Below are positions 6,869-14,593 of a stretch of 16,056 bases of DNA, one piece after another (position 1 is the first letter of the stretch; every line of letters starts with the position of its first letter). Position numbers and translations under genes: made by a program. The stretch covers positions 42,716 to 58,771 of the forward strand of contig DXZE01000002.1 in assembly GCA_019415435.1 (NCBI GenBank), given 5' to 3'. Source of the DNA: Erysipelotrichaceae bacterium (lineage in GTDB: Bacteria; Bacillota_I; Bacilli_A; Erysipelotrichales; Erysipelotrichaceae). Under the pieces are notes generated by a model. The model was given only the letters and a program-made list of their open reading frames with translations. It was not told where the DNA came from and made no database searches.

Positions 6869-8377
6869 TTACTTGTTATAAGAATTATCGTTGTTTTTTA
6901 CAATGACGTCATGAGCGCCGCCTTCAACAATAGATACAGAAGATACTAATGTTAACTTAGCCTTTTCCTGTAACTCAGGGATTGTTAAGGCACCGCAATT
7001 GCACATTGTGCTTCTGATCTTCAAGGTAGTCATGGCGACATTATCCTTTAACATACCGGCATACGGTACATAGGAGTCAACGCCTTCTTCAAAGGAAAGC
7101 TTTCTTCCCTGACCAAGATCATATCTGCCCCAGTTGCGGGCTCTCGCAGAACCTTCACCCCAATACTCTTTCACTGTATTGCCATTCACAACAAGTTTCT
7201 GACCAGGAGCTTCTTCAAATCTGGAGAAGTATCTTCCTAACATGACAAAGTCAGCACCCATCGCAAGCGCTAAGGTGATGTGGTAGTCATAAACAATACC
7301 GCCATCAGAGCAGATTGGGATATATACACCCTTTTCCTTATAGTATTCATCTCTTGCCTTGGCAACATCGATAACAGCTGTAGCCTGGCCTCTGCCAATA
7401 CCCTTTGTTTCTCTTGTAATGCAGATAGAACCGCCGCCGATACCGATCTTTACAAAGTCAGCACCTGCATCTGCCAAGAAGCGGAAACCTTCCGCATCAA
7501 CAACGTTGCCTGCACCTACCTTGACACTGTCGCCATAGTTATCACGGATCCACTTGATGGTATCTGCCTGCCAACAGGAATATCCTTCGGAAGAGTCAAT
7601 GACAAGACAATCAACACCAGCCTTAACTAATGCCGGTACTCTTTCTGCATAGTCTCTGGAGTTAATACCAGCTCCTACCATTAATCTCTTTTCTTCATCC
7701 TGTAATTCATTTGGGTTATCCTTATGAGAATCATAGTCCTTGCGGAATACCATATACATCAGATGATCATCATCATCGACAACCGGTAATGTATTTAACT
7801 TATGATTCCAGATCAGATCATTGGCAGTAGATAAAGTTGTATCTTTGTCACCTACAACAAGCTTTTCTCTAGGTGTCATGAAGGAAGAAACCTTCTCTGT
7901 ACCATCCATTCTGGAAATACGGTAATCACGGGATGTGACCATACCCAACAGTTTTCCATTGGCTGTGCCATCATCTGTAACAGCCATGGTGGAATGACCT
8001 GTTTCCTTTAACAAAGCAAGAACATCATTTAATGTAGCATCAGGCTTGATATTGGAATCTGATACGACAAAGCCTGCCTTATAATTCTTTACCCTGGCTA
8101 CCATAGCAGCCTGTGATGCAATAGATTGAGAACCAAATATAAAGGACATGCCGCCTTCTTTGGCAAGAGCGATACCAAGTCGGTCACCAGATACCGACTG
8201 CATGACTGCAGATACCATAGGTATATTTAAAGATATAGCTGGTTTTTCTCCCTTTTTAAACTTAACAAGCGGTGTTTTTAAAGAAACATGATCCGGTGTA
8301 TTTTCAGGTCCTGTGTATCCCGGAACAAGAAGATATTCACTGAATGTATGCGATGGTTCATCAAAATACTTTGCCAT
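6869..8377 (-). CDS. guaB: Inosine-5'-monophosphate dehydrogenase
   Basis: GuaB oxidises IMP to XMP with NAD+, the committed step of guanine nucleotide synthesis. Counting from ATG at 8377 (502 residues): the catalytic barrel is split by a CBS-pair region (about 105-220, including VSDSNIKPD, MVTSRDYR and MTPREKL). The active-site loop GGGSICITRE carries the nucleophile C319, D261 and D358 bind substrate, and the mobile flap contains R418-Y419 in RNWGRYDLG and E431. The flap and active site resemble Tritrichomonas foetus IMPDH more than the usual B. subtilis or E. coli GuaB, and the numbering agrees. An in-frame TTG at 8386 was not chosen because AGGGAGG lies only 1 base from it but 10 bases from the ATG. 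It is monocistronic, with its own promoter and a shared terminator. Confidence 0.96.
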   Translation of the reverse strand: MAKYFDEPSHTFSEYLLVPGYTGPENTPDHVSLKTPLVKFKKGEKPAISLNIPMVSAVMQSVSGDRLGIALAKEGGMSFIFGSQSIASQAAMVARVKNYKAGFVVSDSNIKPDATLNDVLALLKETGHSTMAVTDDGTANGKLLGMVTSRDYRISRMDGTEKVSSFMTPREKLVVGDKDTTLSTANDLIWNHKLNTLPVVDDDDHLMYMVFRKDYDSHKDNPNELQDEEKRLMVGAGINSRDYAERVPALVKAGVDCLVIDSSEGYSCWQADTIKWIRDNYGDSVKVGAGNVVDAEGFRFLADAGADFVKIGIGGGSICITRETKGIGRGQATAVIDVAKARDEYYKEKGVYIPICSDGGIVYDYHITLALAMGADFVMLGRYFSRFEEAPGQKLVVNGNTVKEYWGEGSARARNWGRYDLGQGRKLSFEEGVDSYVPYAGMLKDNVAMTTLKIRSTMCNCGALTIPELQEKAKLTLVSSVSIVEGGAHDVIVKNNDNSYNK

Positions 8378-8406
8378 ACGGCACAAACCTCCCTTAATTT
8401 TGATTC

Positions 8407-8435
8407 ATTATACGTAATTCATGCCTTTTCGTAAA
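8407..8435 (-). promoter_or_regulatory. guaB promoter
   Basis: Minus strand: TTTACG (8435 to 8430), a 17-base spacer, then a perfect TATAAT (8412 to 8407). Initiation near 8400 leaves a leader of about 23 bases carrying AGGGAGG. The leader is too short for a purine riboswitch. Confidence 0.65.
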
Positions 8436-8452
8436 GAAACACATGGTATAAT
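8424..8452 (+). promoter_or_regulatory. proS promoter (extended -10)
   Basis: TGGTATAAT at 8444-8452 is an extended -10 with a perfect TATAAT (8447-8452). The -35 position (8424-8429, CCTTTT) is poor, as is common with extended -10 promoters. Initiation near 8459 leaves a leader of about 19 bases, so there is no room for a T-box. Confidence 0.6.
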
Positions 8453-8477
8453 TTTCAGGATTGAAAAGAGGTTATAT

Positions 8478-10175
8478 ATGAAATTAAAAAACAGTTTCTT
8501 TTATACTCTGCGAGAGAATGTAAAAGATGAAGATTCAGTTTCTTCTAATCTGCTTGTAAGAGCCGGCTACATTAAGAAAAGCTCTTCCGGTATCTATATG
8601 ATGCTGCCACTTGGATACAGAGTCATACAGAAGATAGAAGATATCATTCGTGATGAAATGAATAAGACAGGCTGTCAGGAGTTGCTGATGCCGGCATTAA
8701 TCCCTGAAGATGTCTATGTGGCTAGCGGCAGACGTGCTGGATTTGGTGCTTCCATGTTCTCATTAAAAGACCGTAAGGGGCAGCCATATGTATTAGGTCC
8801 TACTCATGAGGAACTGTTTGCCCAGGCTGCTAAAATGAAGATCAGATCCTATAAGGATATGCCTTTCTCTCTGTATCAGATGCAGACAAAGTTCCGTGAT
8901 GAACCTAGACCCAGATATGGTTTGATCCGTACACGTGAATTCATCATGAAGGATGCCTATACATTTGATATAGATGAAGCTGGTCTTGATGAAGCGTATA
9001 AGAAACAGTTTGAAGCATATAAGAATATCATGGAAAGACTACATATCAATTACCGCATTGTCCGTGCAGATACAGGCATTATGGGTGGCCTTTTATCAGA
9101 AGAATTCCAGGCTGTTACCCCGATTGGTGAAGATATTCTTGTCTTATGTGATGACTGCGGTTTCTCTTCCAATATAGAAGTAGCACCATGTGTTCCGGAA
9201 AAGCCAGATCATACAGAAGCAGAAGAAGAATTAAAAATGGAAGCTACACCTGACTCCCGTACGATTGAAGAAGTATCTTCCTTCTTCCACAAGGATGCCC
9301 GGCACTTTGCCAAGACTATGATTTATAACATTGATGGTAATCCAGTCGCAGTTATGGTCAGAGGTGATCGTGAGATCAATGAGACAAAGTTAAGAAAGCT
9401 CTATAAGGCTAATGAAGTGGAGCTTGCGGATAGTGAAACAGTTGAAAAGGTAACTGGCGCAGAGATTGGCTTTGCCGGTCCTATCGGCATCAGGTGTCCG
9501 GTTGTCGCAGATGAAGAAATTCAGTACATGCAGAACTTCATTGTCGGTGCTAATAAGACAGGTTATCACTATACTGGTGTAAACAATAAAGACTTTACAG
9601 TTGAACAGTATGCTGATCTCAGAAATATCATGGAAGGAGATACCTGCCCGGTATGTGGCAAGAAAGTACACTTCGCTCATGGTATTGAAGTAGGCAATAC
9701 ATTCAAGCTTGGTACGAAGTATTCCAAGGCAATGGGATTACAGTATCTGGATCAGAATAACAAGTTACAGGATGTCTGGATGGGTTCCTATGGTATCGGC
9801 CCTGCCCGTGCCATGGCTGCAATCGCTGAACAAAACGCTGATGATAATGGCATTAACTGGCCTACAGTAGTAGCTCCTTATCAGGTAGCGATTGTCATTA
9901 TTTCCATGAAGGATGAACAGCAGGTTCAGGCTGCGGAAGATCTCTATAATGAATTAGAAGCCAGGGGTATTGAAGTTATCCTGGATAACAGAGATGAAAG
10001 ACCTGGTGTCAAGTTCAAGGATATGGAATTAATTGGTATCCCTTACCGCATTACTGTTGGTAAAGGCATCAAGGATGGTCAGGTAGAATTCAAGAAGAGA
10101 ATCGGAGATAAGGAAGATGTTCCGGCTGATCAGATTGTTGATAAAATTGTAAATATTCTTTCTGAAGATAAGTAA
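8478..10175 (+). CDS. proS: Prolyl-tRNA synthetase, bacterial type with editing domain
   Basis: ProRS charges tRNA-Pro in the cytosol. The protein is 565 residues from ATG at 8478, chosen because AGAGG lies 6 bases upstream and the frame further upstream runs through the promoter. The class II catalytic core shows the motif 2 block TKFRDEPRPRYGLIRTREF (137-155) followed by MKDAYTFD, and motif 3 in GSYGIGPAR (436-444, arginine R444). An inserted editing domain (about 223-400) includes K279 in HFAKTMIYN, the position of the known E. coli ProRS editing lysine, so hydrolysis of mischarged Ala-tRNA-Pro is expected. The C-terminal anticodon-binding domain starts around 465 (VVAPYQVAIVII) and includes LDNRDERPGVKFKDMELIGIP. 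Motif 3 reads GSYGIGPAR instead of the more common GCYGIGVSR, a mild variant. Confidence 0.97.
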   Translation: MKLKNSFFYTLRENVKDEDSVSSNLLVRAGYIKKSSSGIYMMLPLGYRVIQKIEDIIRDEMNKTGCQELLMPALIPEDVYVASGRRAGFGASMFSLKDRKGQPYVLGPTHEELFAQAAKMKIRSYKDMPFSLYQMQTKFRDEPRPRYGLIRTREFIMKDAYTFDIDEAGLDEAYKKQFEAYKNIMERLHINYRIVRADTGIMGGLLSEEFQAVTPIGEDILVLCDDCGFSSNIEVAPCVPEKPDHTEAEEELKMEATPDSRTIEEVSSFFHKDARHFAKTMIYNIDGNPVAVMVRGDREINETKLRKLYKANEVELADSETVEKVTGAEIGFAGPIGIRCPVVADEEIQYMQNFIVGANKTGYHYTGVNNKDFTVEQYADLRNIMEGDTCPVCGKKVHFAHGIEVGNTFKLGTKYSKAMGLQYLDQNNKLQDVWMGSYGIGPARAMAAIAEQNADDNGINWPTVVAPYQVAIVIISMKDEQQVQAAEDLYNELEARGIEVILDNRDERPGVKFKDMELIGIPYRITVGKGIKDGQVEFKKRIGDKEDVPADQIVDKIVNILSEDK

Positions 10176-10181
10176 TTCATG

Positions 10182-10212
10182 AGATATCTGTGTTATGCAG
10201 ATATCTTTTTTT
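10182..10212 (+). terminator. Intrinsic terminator after proS
   Basis: AGATATCTG (10182-10190), a 7-base loop, and CAGATATCT (10198-10206) form a 9-bp perfect stem, followed by a run of seven T (10206-10212). It separates proS from the next operon, whose -35 box begins 7 bases later. Confidence 0.85.
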
Positions 10213-10218
10213 ATACCA

Positions 10219-10247
10219 TTGACAATAGTTAATACAGATAGTACAGT
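10219..10247 (+). promoter_or_regulatory. Promoter of the GntR/ABC transporter operon
   Basis: A perfect TTGACA (10219-10224), a 17-base spacer, then TACAGT (10242-10247, four of six matches). The gntR gene starts at 10274 with AAAGGAG (10262-10268). Initiation would fall near 10254. Confidence 0.7.
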
Positions 10248-10254
10248 TAATACA
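10227..10254 (+). repeat. Two 10-bp direct repeats, candidate operator
   Basis: AGTTAATACA occurs at 10227-10236 and again, identically, at 10245-10254, 18 bp start to start. The first copy lies between -35 and -10; the second overlaps the end of the -10 and the start site. That position suits a repressor site, most simply for the adjacent GntR protein. The binding role is inferred. Confidence 0.55.
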
Positions 10255-10273
10255 AGCAAAGAAAGGAGACCGC

Positions 10274-10639
10274 ATGTTTCTGATCGATATACAGGATAAA
10301 GATCCAATCTACATTCAGATACAGAATCAGATTGAAAAGTTTATCAATTCCGGCATTCTGAAAACCGGAGACAAGCTCCCTTCTGTCCGGCAGCTGGCCC
10401 AGGATAACGGTGTCAACCCTAATACTGTAGCCAGAGCTTACGCCCAATTGGAACAGAATGGCATTGTCCATAACATTCCGAAGAAAGGTGTCTATGTGGC
10501 AGAAAGAGAAAAGAAACCGGATGATGGTGTCAGGTTACTGATACAGAGAATCAAAGATACCGGTATCAGTAAAGAAGAACTTATGAATGTTATCAATGAT
10601 ATTTACAGAGAGGATGATACACATGTTAAAGATAAATAA
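10274..10639 (+). CDS. GntR family transcriptional regulator, YtrA type
   Basis: This 121-residue protein has an N-terminal winged helix (about 8-75), recognisable from PIYIQIQNQIEKFINSGIL, GDKLPSVRQLAQDNGVNPNTVARAY and the wing GIVHNIPKKGVYV. The tail is only about 45 residues, with no FCD, UTRA or aminotransferase effector domain, which defines the short YtrA subfamily. Members usually repress the ABC operon that they head; in B. subtilis, YtrA controls ytrABCDEF, which is induced by cell-wall-active antibiotics. The start at 10274 has AAAGGAG 5 bases upstream. It is the first gene of the operon, and its end overlaps the ATPase gene by 17 bases. Autorepression through the repeats in its promoter is likely but inferred. 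What signal releases it cannot be read from the sequence. Confidence 0.92.
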   Translation: MFLIDIQDKDPIYIQIQNQIEKFINSGILKTGDKLPSVRQLAQDNGVNPNTVARAYAQLEQNGIVHNIPKKGVYVAEREKKPDDGVRLLIQRIKDTGISKEELMNVINDIYREDDTHVKDK

Positions 10640-11507
10640 TCTCTCAAAAGGATTTACAGATAAACCAGTATTAGAAAATGTCAATCTGGAAGTTAAGGAT
10701 GCATCTATATTTGGATTAGTTGGTGTCAATGGGGCTGGCAAGTCTACATTATTAAGAACCGTAGCTGGTGTCTATGAACCGGAAGAAGGATCTGTACTGT
10801 TGAATAACAGAAATACCTGGTTAGACACATCTGTCAGAAAGAAGATAGCTTTTGTATCAGATGAATCTTATTTCCCGGTAGGTGCTTCTATAGATTCCAT
10901 GAAGCTTTTGTATAAGGATCTTTATGACTTTGATGAAGATGCTTTTAAAAAATATAGAAAGATGCTGGATCTTGAAGTAAGTAAACCTGTCGCATCTTTC
11001 TCAAAAGGTATGAAACGCAAGACAGCCCTTCTGTTTGCTTTATCCATTCATCCTGAACTGATGTTATTAGATGAAGCCTATGATGGCCTGGAACCTGTTT
11101 CAAGACTCAGATTCAAGAAGACCTTAACAGACTTATTGGAAGAAGAACATATATCGGTTATCATCTCTTCTCATAACCTGAAGGAATTAGAAGATATCTG
11201 TGATTCTTTCGGAATTCTCAATCATGGAAAAATAGAAGAATTCGGTGATCTCATGGAATCAAGAGAACAGATCCAAAAGTATCAGGCTGCCTTTAAGGAA
11301 GATAAGAATATTGATGATTTTAAGAATCTGGATATTCTTCATTATGAAAAAGAAGGTCAGATATGGAAGCTCATTATCAAGGGAGATCCTGAAAAGAATC
11401 ATGCTTTATTGGAAGATATGCATCCGATCTTATTGAATGTATTACCGGTTAATTTTGAAGAACTCTTTATCTATACCGTAGAGAAAGGAGATGCATCACA
11501 TGAATAA
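10623..11507 (+). CDS. ABC transporter ATP-binding protein, YtrB-like
   Basis: This 294-residue nucleotide-binding subunit sits at the cytoplasmic face of the membrane and probably powers the permease encoded next. Visible are Walker A GVNGAGKST (34-42), signature SKGMKRK (127-133, replacing LSGGQ), Walker B with D150-E151, and the switch histidine H184 in ISSHNLKELE. The usual Q-loop glutamine is replaced by the acidic segment VSDESYF (78-84), and the D-loop reads GLEP instead of GLDP. About 80 C-terminal residues form an extra regulatory-like region. The start at 10623 is preferred over the ATG at 10587 because AGAGAGG lies 9 bases upstream and the protein then begins directly with the NBD strand MLKINNLSKGF. 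Exporter function is expected; the substrate is unknown. Confidence 0.93.
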   Translation: MLKINNLSKGFTDKPVLENVNLEVKDASIFGLVGVNGAGKSTLLRTVAGVYEPEEGSVLLNNRNTWLDTSVRKKIAFVSDESYFPVGASIDSMKLLYKDLYDFDEDAFKKYRKMLDLEVSKPVASFSKGMKRKTALLFALSIHPELMLLDEAYDGLEPVSRLRFKKTLTDLLEEEHISVIISSHNLKELEDICDSFGILNHGKIEEFGDLMESREQIQKYQAAFKEDKNIDDFKNLDILHYEKEGQIWKLIIKGDPEKNHALLEDMHPILLNVLPVNFEELFIYTVEKGDASHE

Positions 11508-12999
11508 GTCTTATTTCAAGTGGCTCTTTGACAGTCGTAAAAATATCAGTGTCTTTCTTTTCATCATAGAAGTGATATTAGGTTTCTTACCATTCTTTAT
11601 GAATGGTACAGACAGCTATGACTATCAGATGACTCTCAGCCAGCCTTATAAAACAGGCATTGCCTCTATTACGATTGCGTCTATAATTGCTGCGGTTGTA
11701 TTACCAATGCTGTTATTCAGCTATATACATAAAAAGAACAGCATAGATTTATATTTCTCCCTGCCTGTATCAAGAAGAGATCAGTTAATAACAACAATCC
11801 TGTTCTCATGGATCAGTATCTTTGGATCCTTCCTGATCTCCACATTATTGATCTATGTATTCTATGGATCTTCTTCCATGTCCTTTGGAAACTGGCTGAT
11901 CTTACAGCCATGGATGGCATTTGGAATACTGGTAATTCTCTTATTTACTACCTGTATTTATACCCTTACAAATAACATGCTGGATGGCTTTATCATTGTA
12001 GGTGCCTATGCCCTGTTACCATTTCTGATCAGTATAACAATTGAAGTATTTGTATCTAATATGGTAGCTGGAACCCCATATGGACAGACATCATATCTAT
12101 GGATTTACTTCTCACCATTATTAATGACATGCTGTAATCTTGCCGGATTATGCCATATTACAAGCTTCTCATTCTCGCCTTCATACATACCTGTATTAAC
12201 ACTGTTTTTAGTCATATCCTGTATTGGCTTACATAAGAACTTTATAGAAAGAAAGAGCGAACGTGCAGAACAGGTATCGGATTCTATATTTGCCTATCCG
12301 TTTATCAGTAATATTTATTTACTGTTATTACTTCTGATGAGTGCATTTTCTACCTTCAATTCTTCAAGGGGAACATATGATCTCATTTTCTATTTCCTAT
12401 TATTGCTGTGTTATGTGATAGCTTCATTTGTATATCACCGCTCAGTACGTCTCCATTGGAGCTATTTACTTGGATATGTTATATGCCTTGGCTTAAGCTT
12501 CCTGATCGCTTTTGCAGGATGGCAGACGCATGGCTTTGGTATCGCGGATCACTATACAACGGATGCAGGCAAGTATCTTGTATATGAATACAGCATGAAT
12601 TGTGATCCGGATGATCTTGGCAAGGCTGATGATGAAAGCAATATCAGTGTTGATGTCACATTAAAAATTCCTGTTTCCAAAGAAAAGGATTATCAGAAAG
12701 CGATGGATTTAATGGAAGAGTTACGGAAAACTGAGATTAAAGATTACTATAATCATAAAAATACGTATTCCTATTATGGTGCCTTAGCTGTATATAACCC
12801 GGAATATAACCCGGATACGGATGCGATGAATTCAGATACTTCTTCCAATTACTGGTACTACTCTATTTCTCATGCCATCAGTGAAGATCAGTTAATGATG
12901 CTTGAAAGATATGGGGATGTAGAGATTTACAATAATAATGAATCAAAGCCTGCCGTTTCCTTAAGAGAATATTTACAACAAAGAGGTAAGAAATCATGA
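11500..12999 (+). CDS. Polytopic ABC transporter permease, YtrC/D-like
   Basis: This 499-residue integral membrane protein has about nine predicted helices by hydrophobicity, at roughly 16-34, 55-77, 97-122, 134-156, 162-184, 228-245, 270-286, 293-312 and 320-340. Residues 341-499 form a hydrophilic C-terminal domain rich in Asp, Tyr and Asn. The loop FSLPVSRRDQL (86-96) is typical of ABC-2-type permeases fed by YtrB-like ATPases. At 499 residues it is much longer than B. subtilis YtrC or YtrD (about 325 each as I recall) and appears alone, so it may act as a homodimer. The start at 11500 is chosen because AAAGGAG (11484-11490) is 9 bases upstream; the ATG at 11491 would touch that site. It overlaps the ATPase gene by 8 bases. 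The substrate is unknown. Confidence 0.87.
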   Translation: MNKSYFKWLFDSRKNISVFLFIIEVILGFLPFFMNGTDSYDYQMTLSQPYKTGIASITIASIIAAVVLPMLLFSYIHKKNSIDLYFSLPVSRRDQLITTILFSWISIFGSFLISTLLIYVFYGSSSMSFGNWLILQPWMAFGILVILLFTTCIYTLTNNMLDGFIIVGAYALLPFLISITIEVFVSNMVAGTPYGQTSYLWIYFSPLLMTCCNLAGLCHITSFSFSPSYIPVLTLFLVISCIGLHKNFIERKSERAEQVSDSIFAYPFISNIYLLLLLLMSAFSTFNSSRGTYDLIFYFLLLLCYVIASFVYHRSVRLHWSYLLGYVICLGLSFLIAFAGWQTHGFGIADHYTTDAGKYLVYEYSMNCDPDDLGKADDESNISVDVTLKIPVSKEKDYQKAMDLMEELRKTEIKDYYNHKNTYSYYGALAVYNPEYNPDTDAMNSDTSSNYWYYSISHAISEDQLMMLERYGDVEIYNNNESKPAVSLREYLQQRGKKS

Positions 13000-13901
13000 A
13001 GAAGTTATTACATAAGAAATGGTTCTGGATCATATTAATTGTGATTGTCATCATTGGTATTGCAGTACTTGTCATCCATAAGCAAAGTGATCAGATAAGT
13101 ACAGATGATGCCGGGGTGATGCCGGCTGATGATACTGCATATACAAATCAGTACTACAGTGGTGTTGTGCAGGCACAGGATACAATCTCACTTCAGAAAG
13201 ATGATGACCGTACCATAAAAGATATCTATGTCTCAGCTGGTGATACAGTTACAAAAGGTCAGAAGCTATTCACCTATGATACTGCAGATATACAGAATTC
13301 TTTAGACCAGGCTAATCTGGAACTTTCTTCAGCTGGTACGGATATCGCCGATTATCAGAATCAGATTGCGGATCTGAATAACCGTAAGAAGAATAGTACG
13401 GATGCATCAGAAAAGTCTGATTATGATGATCAGATTAATGATCTGAAGATGCAGATCAGACAGAGTCAGTTAACCCAGAAGTCCAAGCAGCTTGAAATCA
13501 ATACATTGAATCAGAAGATAACAGATTCTACGGTTGTATCCCCAATTGATGGTGTGATTAAAGATATCAATCTGAATGAGAGTAATGATAATGCCTTTAT
13601 GACTTTATTATCAGCTGGTACATGGCAGATAGAAGGAACGGTAGATGAGATGAATCTTTCTTCCTTGTCACAGAATATGAAAGTTACCATTCATTCAAGA
13701 GTGAATGATGATACATGGACTGGTACGATATCAAAGATTGATACAGAACCTGTTAAGTCTGATACAGATAGTAATGATTCATCCTCTGGTGAAGCATCCA
13801 GATATCACTTCTATGTAACGCCAGAAGCATCAGATGGTCTGTTGCTTGGTCAGCATGTCTATCTGGAAATTTCATCCGACACAGGAGATGACGCATCATG
13901 A
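12996..13901 (+). CDS. HlyD-like membrane-fusion/adaptor protein, short form
   Basis: This 301-residue protein is anchored by one N-terminal helix (about 9-27), with the rest outside the membrane. It has the usual adaptor layout: first half of the lipoyl (barrel-sandwich) domain (about 55-95, with IYVSAGDTVTKGQKLF), a short helical hairpin (about 96-178, rich in Gln, Asp and Asn), the second lipoyl half (TVVSPIDGVIKDI, about 179-191), and a beta-barrel region (210-295) interrupted by a Ser/Asp linker near 255-267. Such proteins bridge MacB/YtrF-type permeases to extracytoplasmic partners in export. It starts within the permease stop (ATGA) with AGAGG 9 bases upstream, and its own stop overlaps the next ATPase gene, again as ATGA. 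It is paralogous in its lipoyl motif to the adaptor at 14590. Confidence 0.88.
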   Translation: MKKLLHKKWFWIILIVIVIIGIAVLVIHKQSDQISTDDAGVMPADDTAYTNQYYSGVVQAQDTISLQKDDDRTIKDIYVSAGDTVTKGQKLFTYDTADIQNSLDQANLELSSAGTDIADYQNQIADLNNRKKNSTDASEKSDYDDQINDLKMQIRQSQLTQKSKQLEINTLNQKITDSTVVSPIDGVIKDINLNESNDNAFMTLLSAGTWQIEGTVDEMNLSSLSQNMKVTIHSRVNDDTWTGTISKIDTEPVKSDTDSNDSSSGEASRYHFYVTPEASDGLLLGQHVYLEISSDTGDDAS

Positions 13902-14593
13902 GTGCATCTTTATCGCATATATACAAGACCTATAACGAAGATACCTATCCGGTACCGGTATTAAAAGATATATCCTTAGAGATCAAAGATCGTGACTTTC
14001 TTGCGATTATGGGACCATCCGGTTCTGGTAAATCTACGTTAATGAATATTATCGGCTGTCTGGATCAGGCAAGTAAAGGAACCTATGTCTTTGAAGATCA
14101 GGATATCGGCAGTCTCAATGATAATGAATTAGCTGATTTCAGGTGTCATAAGATAGGTTTTGTATTTCAGAACTTTGAGTTATTAAAAGAAGAAACAGCT
14201 TTGGCAAATGTAGAACTGCCATTATCTTTCGCAAAGGTTCCATATCAGAAAAGACATGATATTGCTGCAGAGGCATTACGCAGAACCGGATTAGAAGAAA
14301 GAATGTCATTCTACCCTTCGCAATTATCCGGTGGTCAGAAACAAAGAGCTGCTATCGCAAGAGCTATTGTCAATCACCCTTCTCTTTTACTTGCGGATGA
14401 ACCTACCGGAGCTTTGGATCAGAAGACCGGCACGCAGATTATGGAACTATTCAGGCAGCTTCATGAAGAAGGCATGAGTATTGTCATGATTACCCATGAT
14501 AAAAGAATTGCCGGCTATGCGGACAGGATTCTGTATCTTGTGGATGGAAAACTCTATGAAGATATGCCTACAGAGCTGGAGGAATCAGAATGA
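13898..14593 (+). CDS. ABC transporter ATP-binding protein, MacB/LolD/YtrE type
   Basis: This 231-residue ATPase is of the family that drives MacB, LolCE, FtsX and YtrF-type mechanotransmission permeases. All key motifs are intact: Walker A GPSGSGKST (39-47), Q-loop Q91 in FVFQNFELL, signature LSGGQ (143-147), Walker B ADEPTGALD (166-174), and switch H200 in MITHDKRIA. The family marker IIGCLD follows Walker A. The protein begins right after the adaptor stop (ATGA overlap at 13898). No matching permease lies upstream; the polytopic protein at 11500 fits the other ATPase better. The partner is therefore expected downstream of the window, after the second adaptor. Its intact motifs contrast with the altered loops of the first ATPase in the operon. 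Confidence 0.94.
   Translation: MSASLSHIYKTYNEDTYPVPVLKDISLEIKDRDFLAIMGPSGSGKSTLMNIIGCLDQASKGTYVFEDQDIGSLNDNELADFRCHKIGFVFQNFELLKEETALANVELPLSFAKVPYQKRHDIAAEALRRTGLEERMSFYPSQLSGGQKQRAAIARAIVNHPSLLLADEPTGALDQKTGTQIMELFRQLHEEGMSIVMITHDKRIAGYADRILYLVDGKLYEDMPTELEESE

Noticed and set aside
7280..7630. 116-codon plus-strand frame inside guaB
   Set aside because: It is antisense to the IMPDH active-site region and has no promoter, ribosome site or family likeness.
8378..8386. TTG start for guaB three codons upstream
   Set aside because: The AGGGAGG site is only 1 base from the TTG but 10 bases from the ATG, and the family begins at the MAKY residues.
8421..8477. Longer proS start at the ATG at 8421
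   Set aside because: This stretch contains the extended -10 promoter and no ribosome site; ATG at 8478 has AGAGG at good spacing and matches usual ProRS N-termini.
8378..8477. T-box for proS or purine riboswitch for guaB
   Set aside because: Predicted leaders are only about 19 and 23 bases long and have no such fold.
10587..10622. Earlier start of the first ABC ATPase
   Set aside because: It lies deep in the gntR gene without a ribosome site, and the extra residues precede the normal first strand of the NBD.
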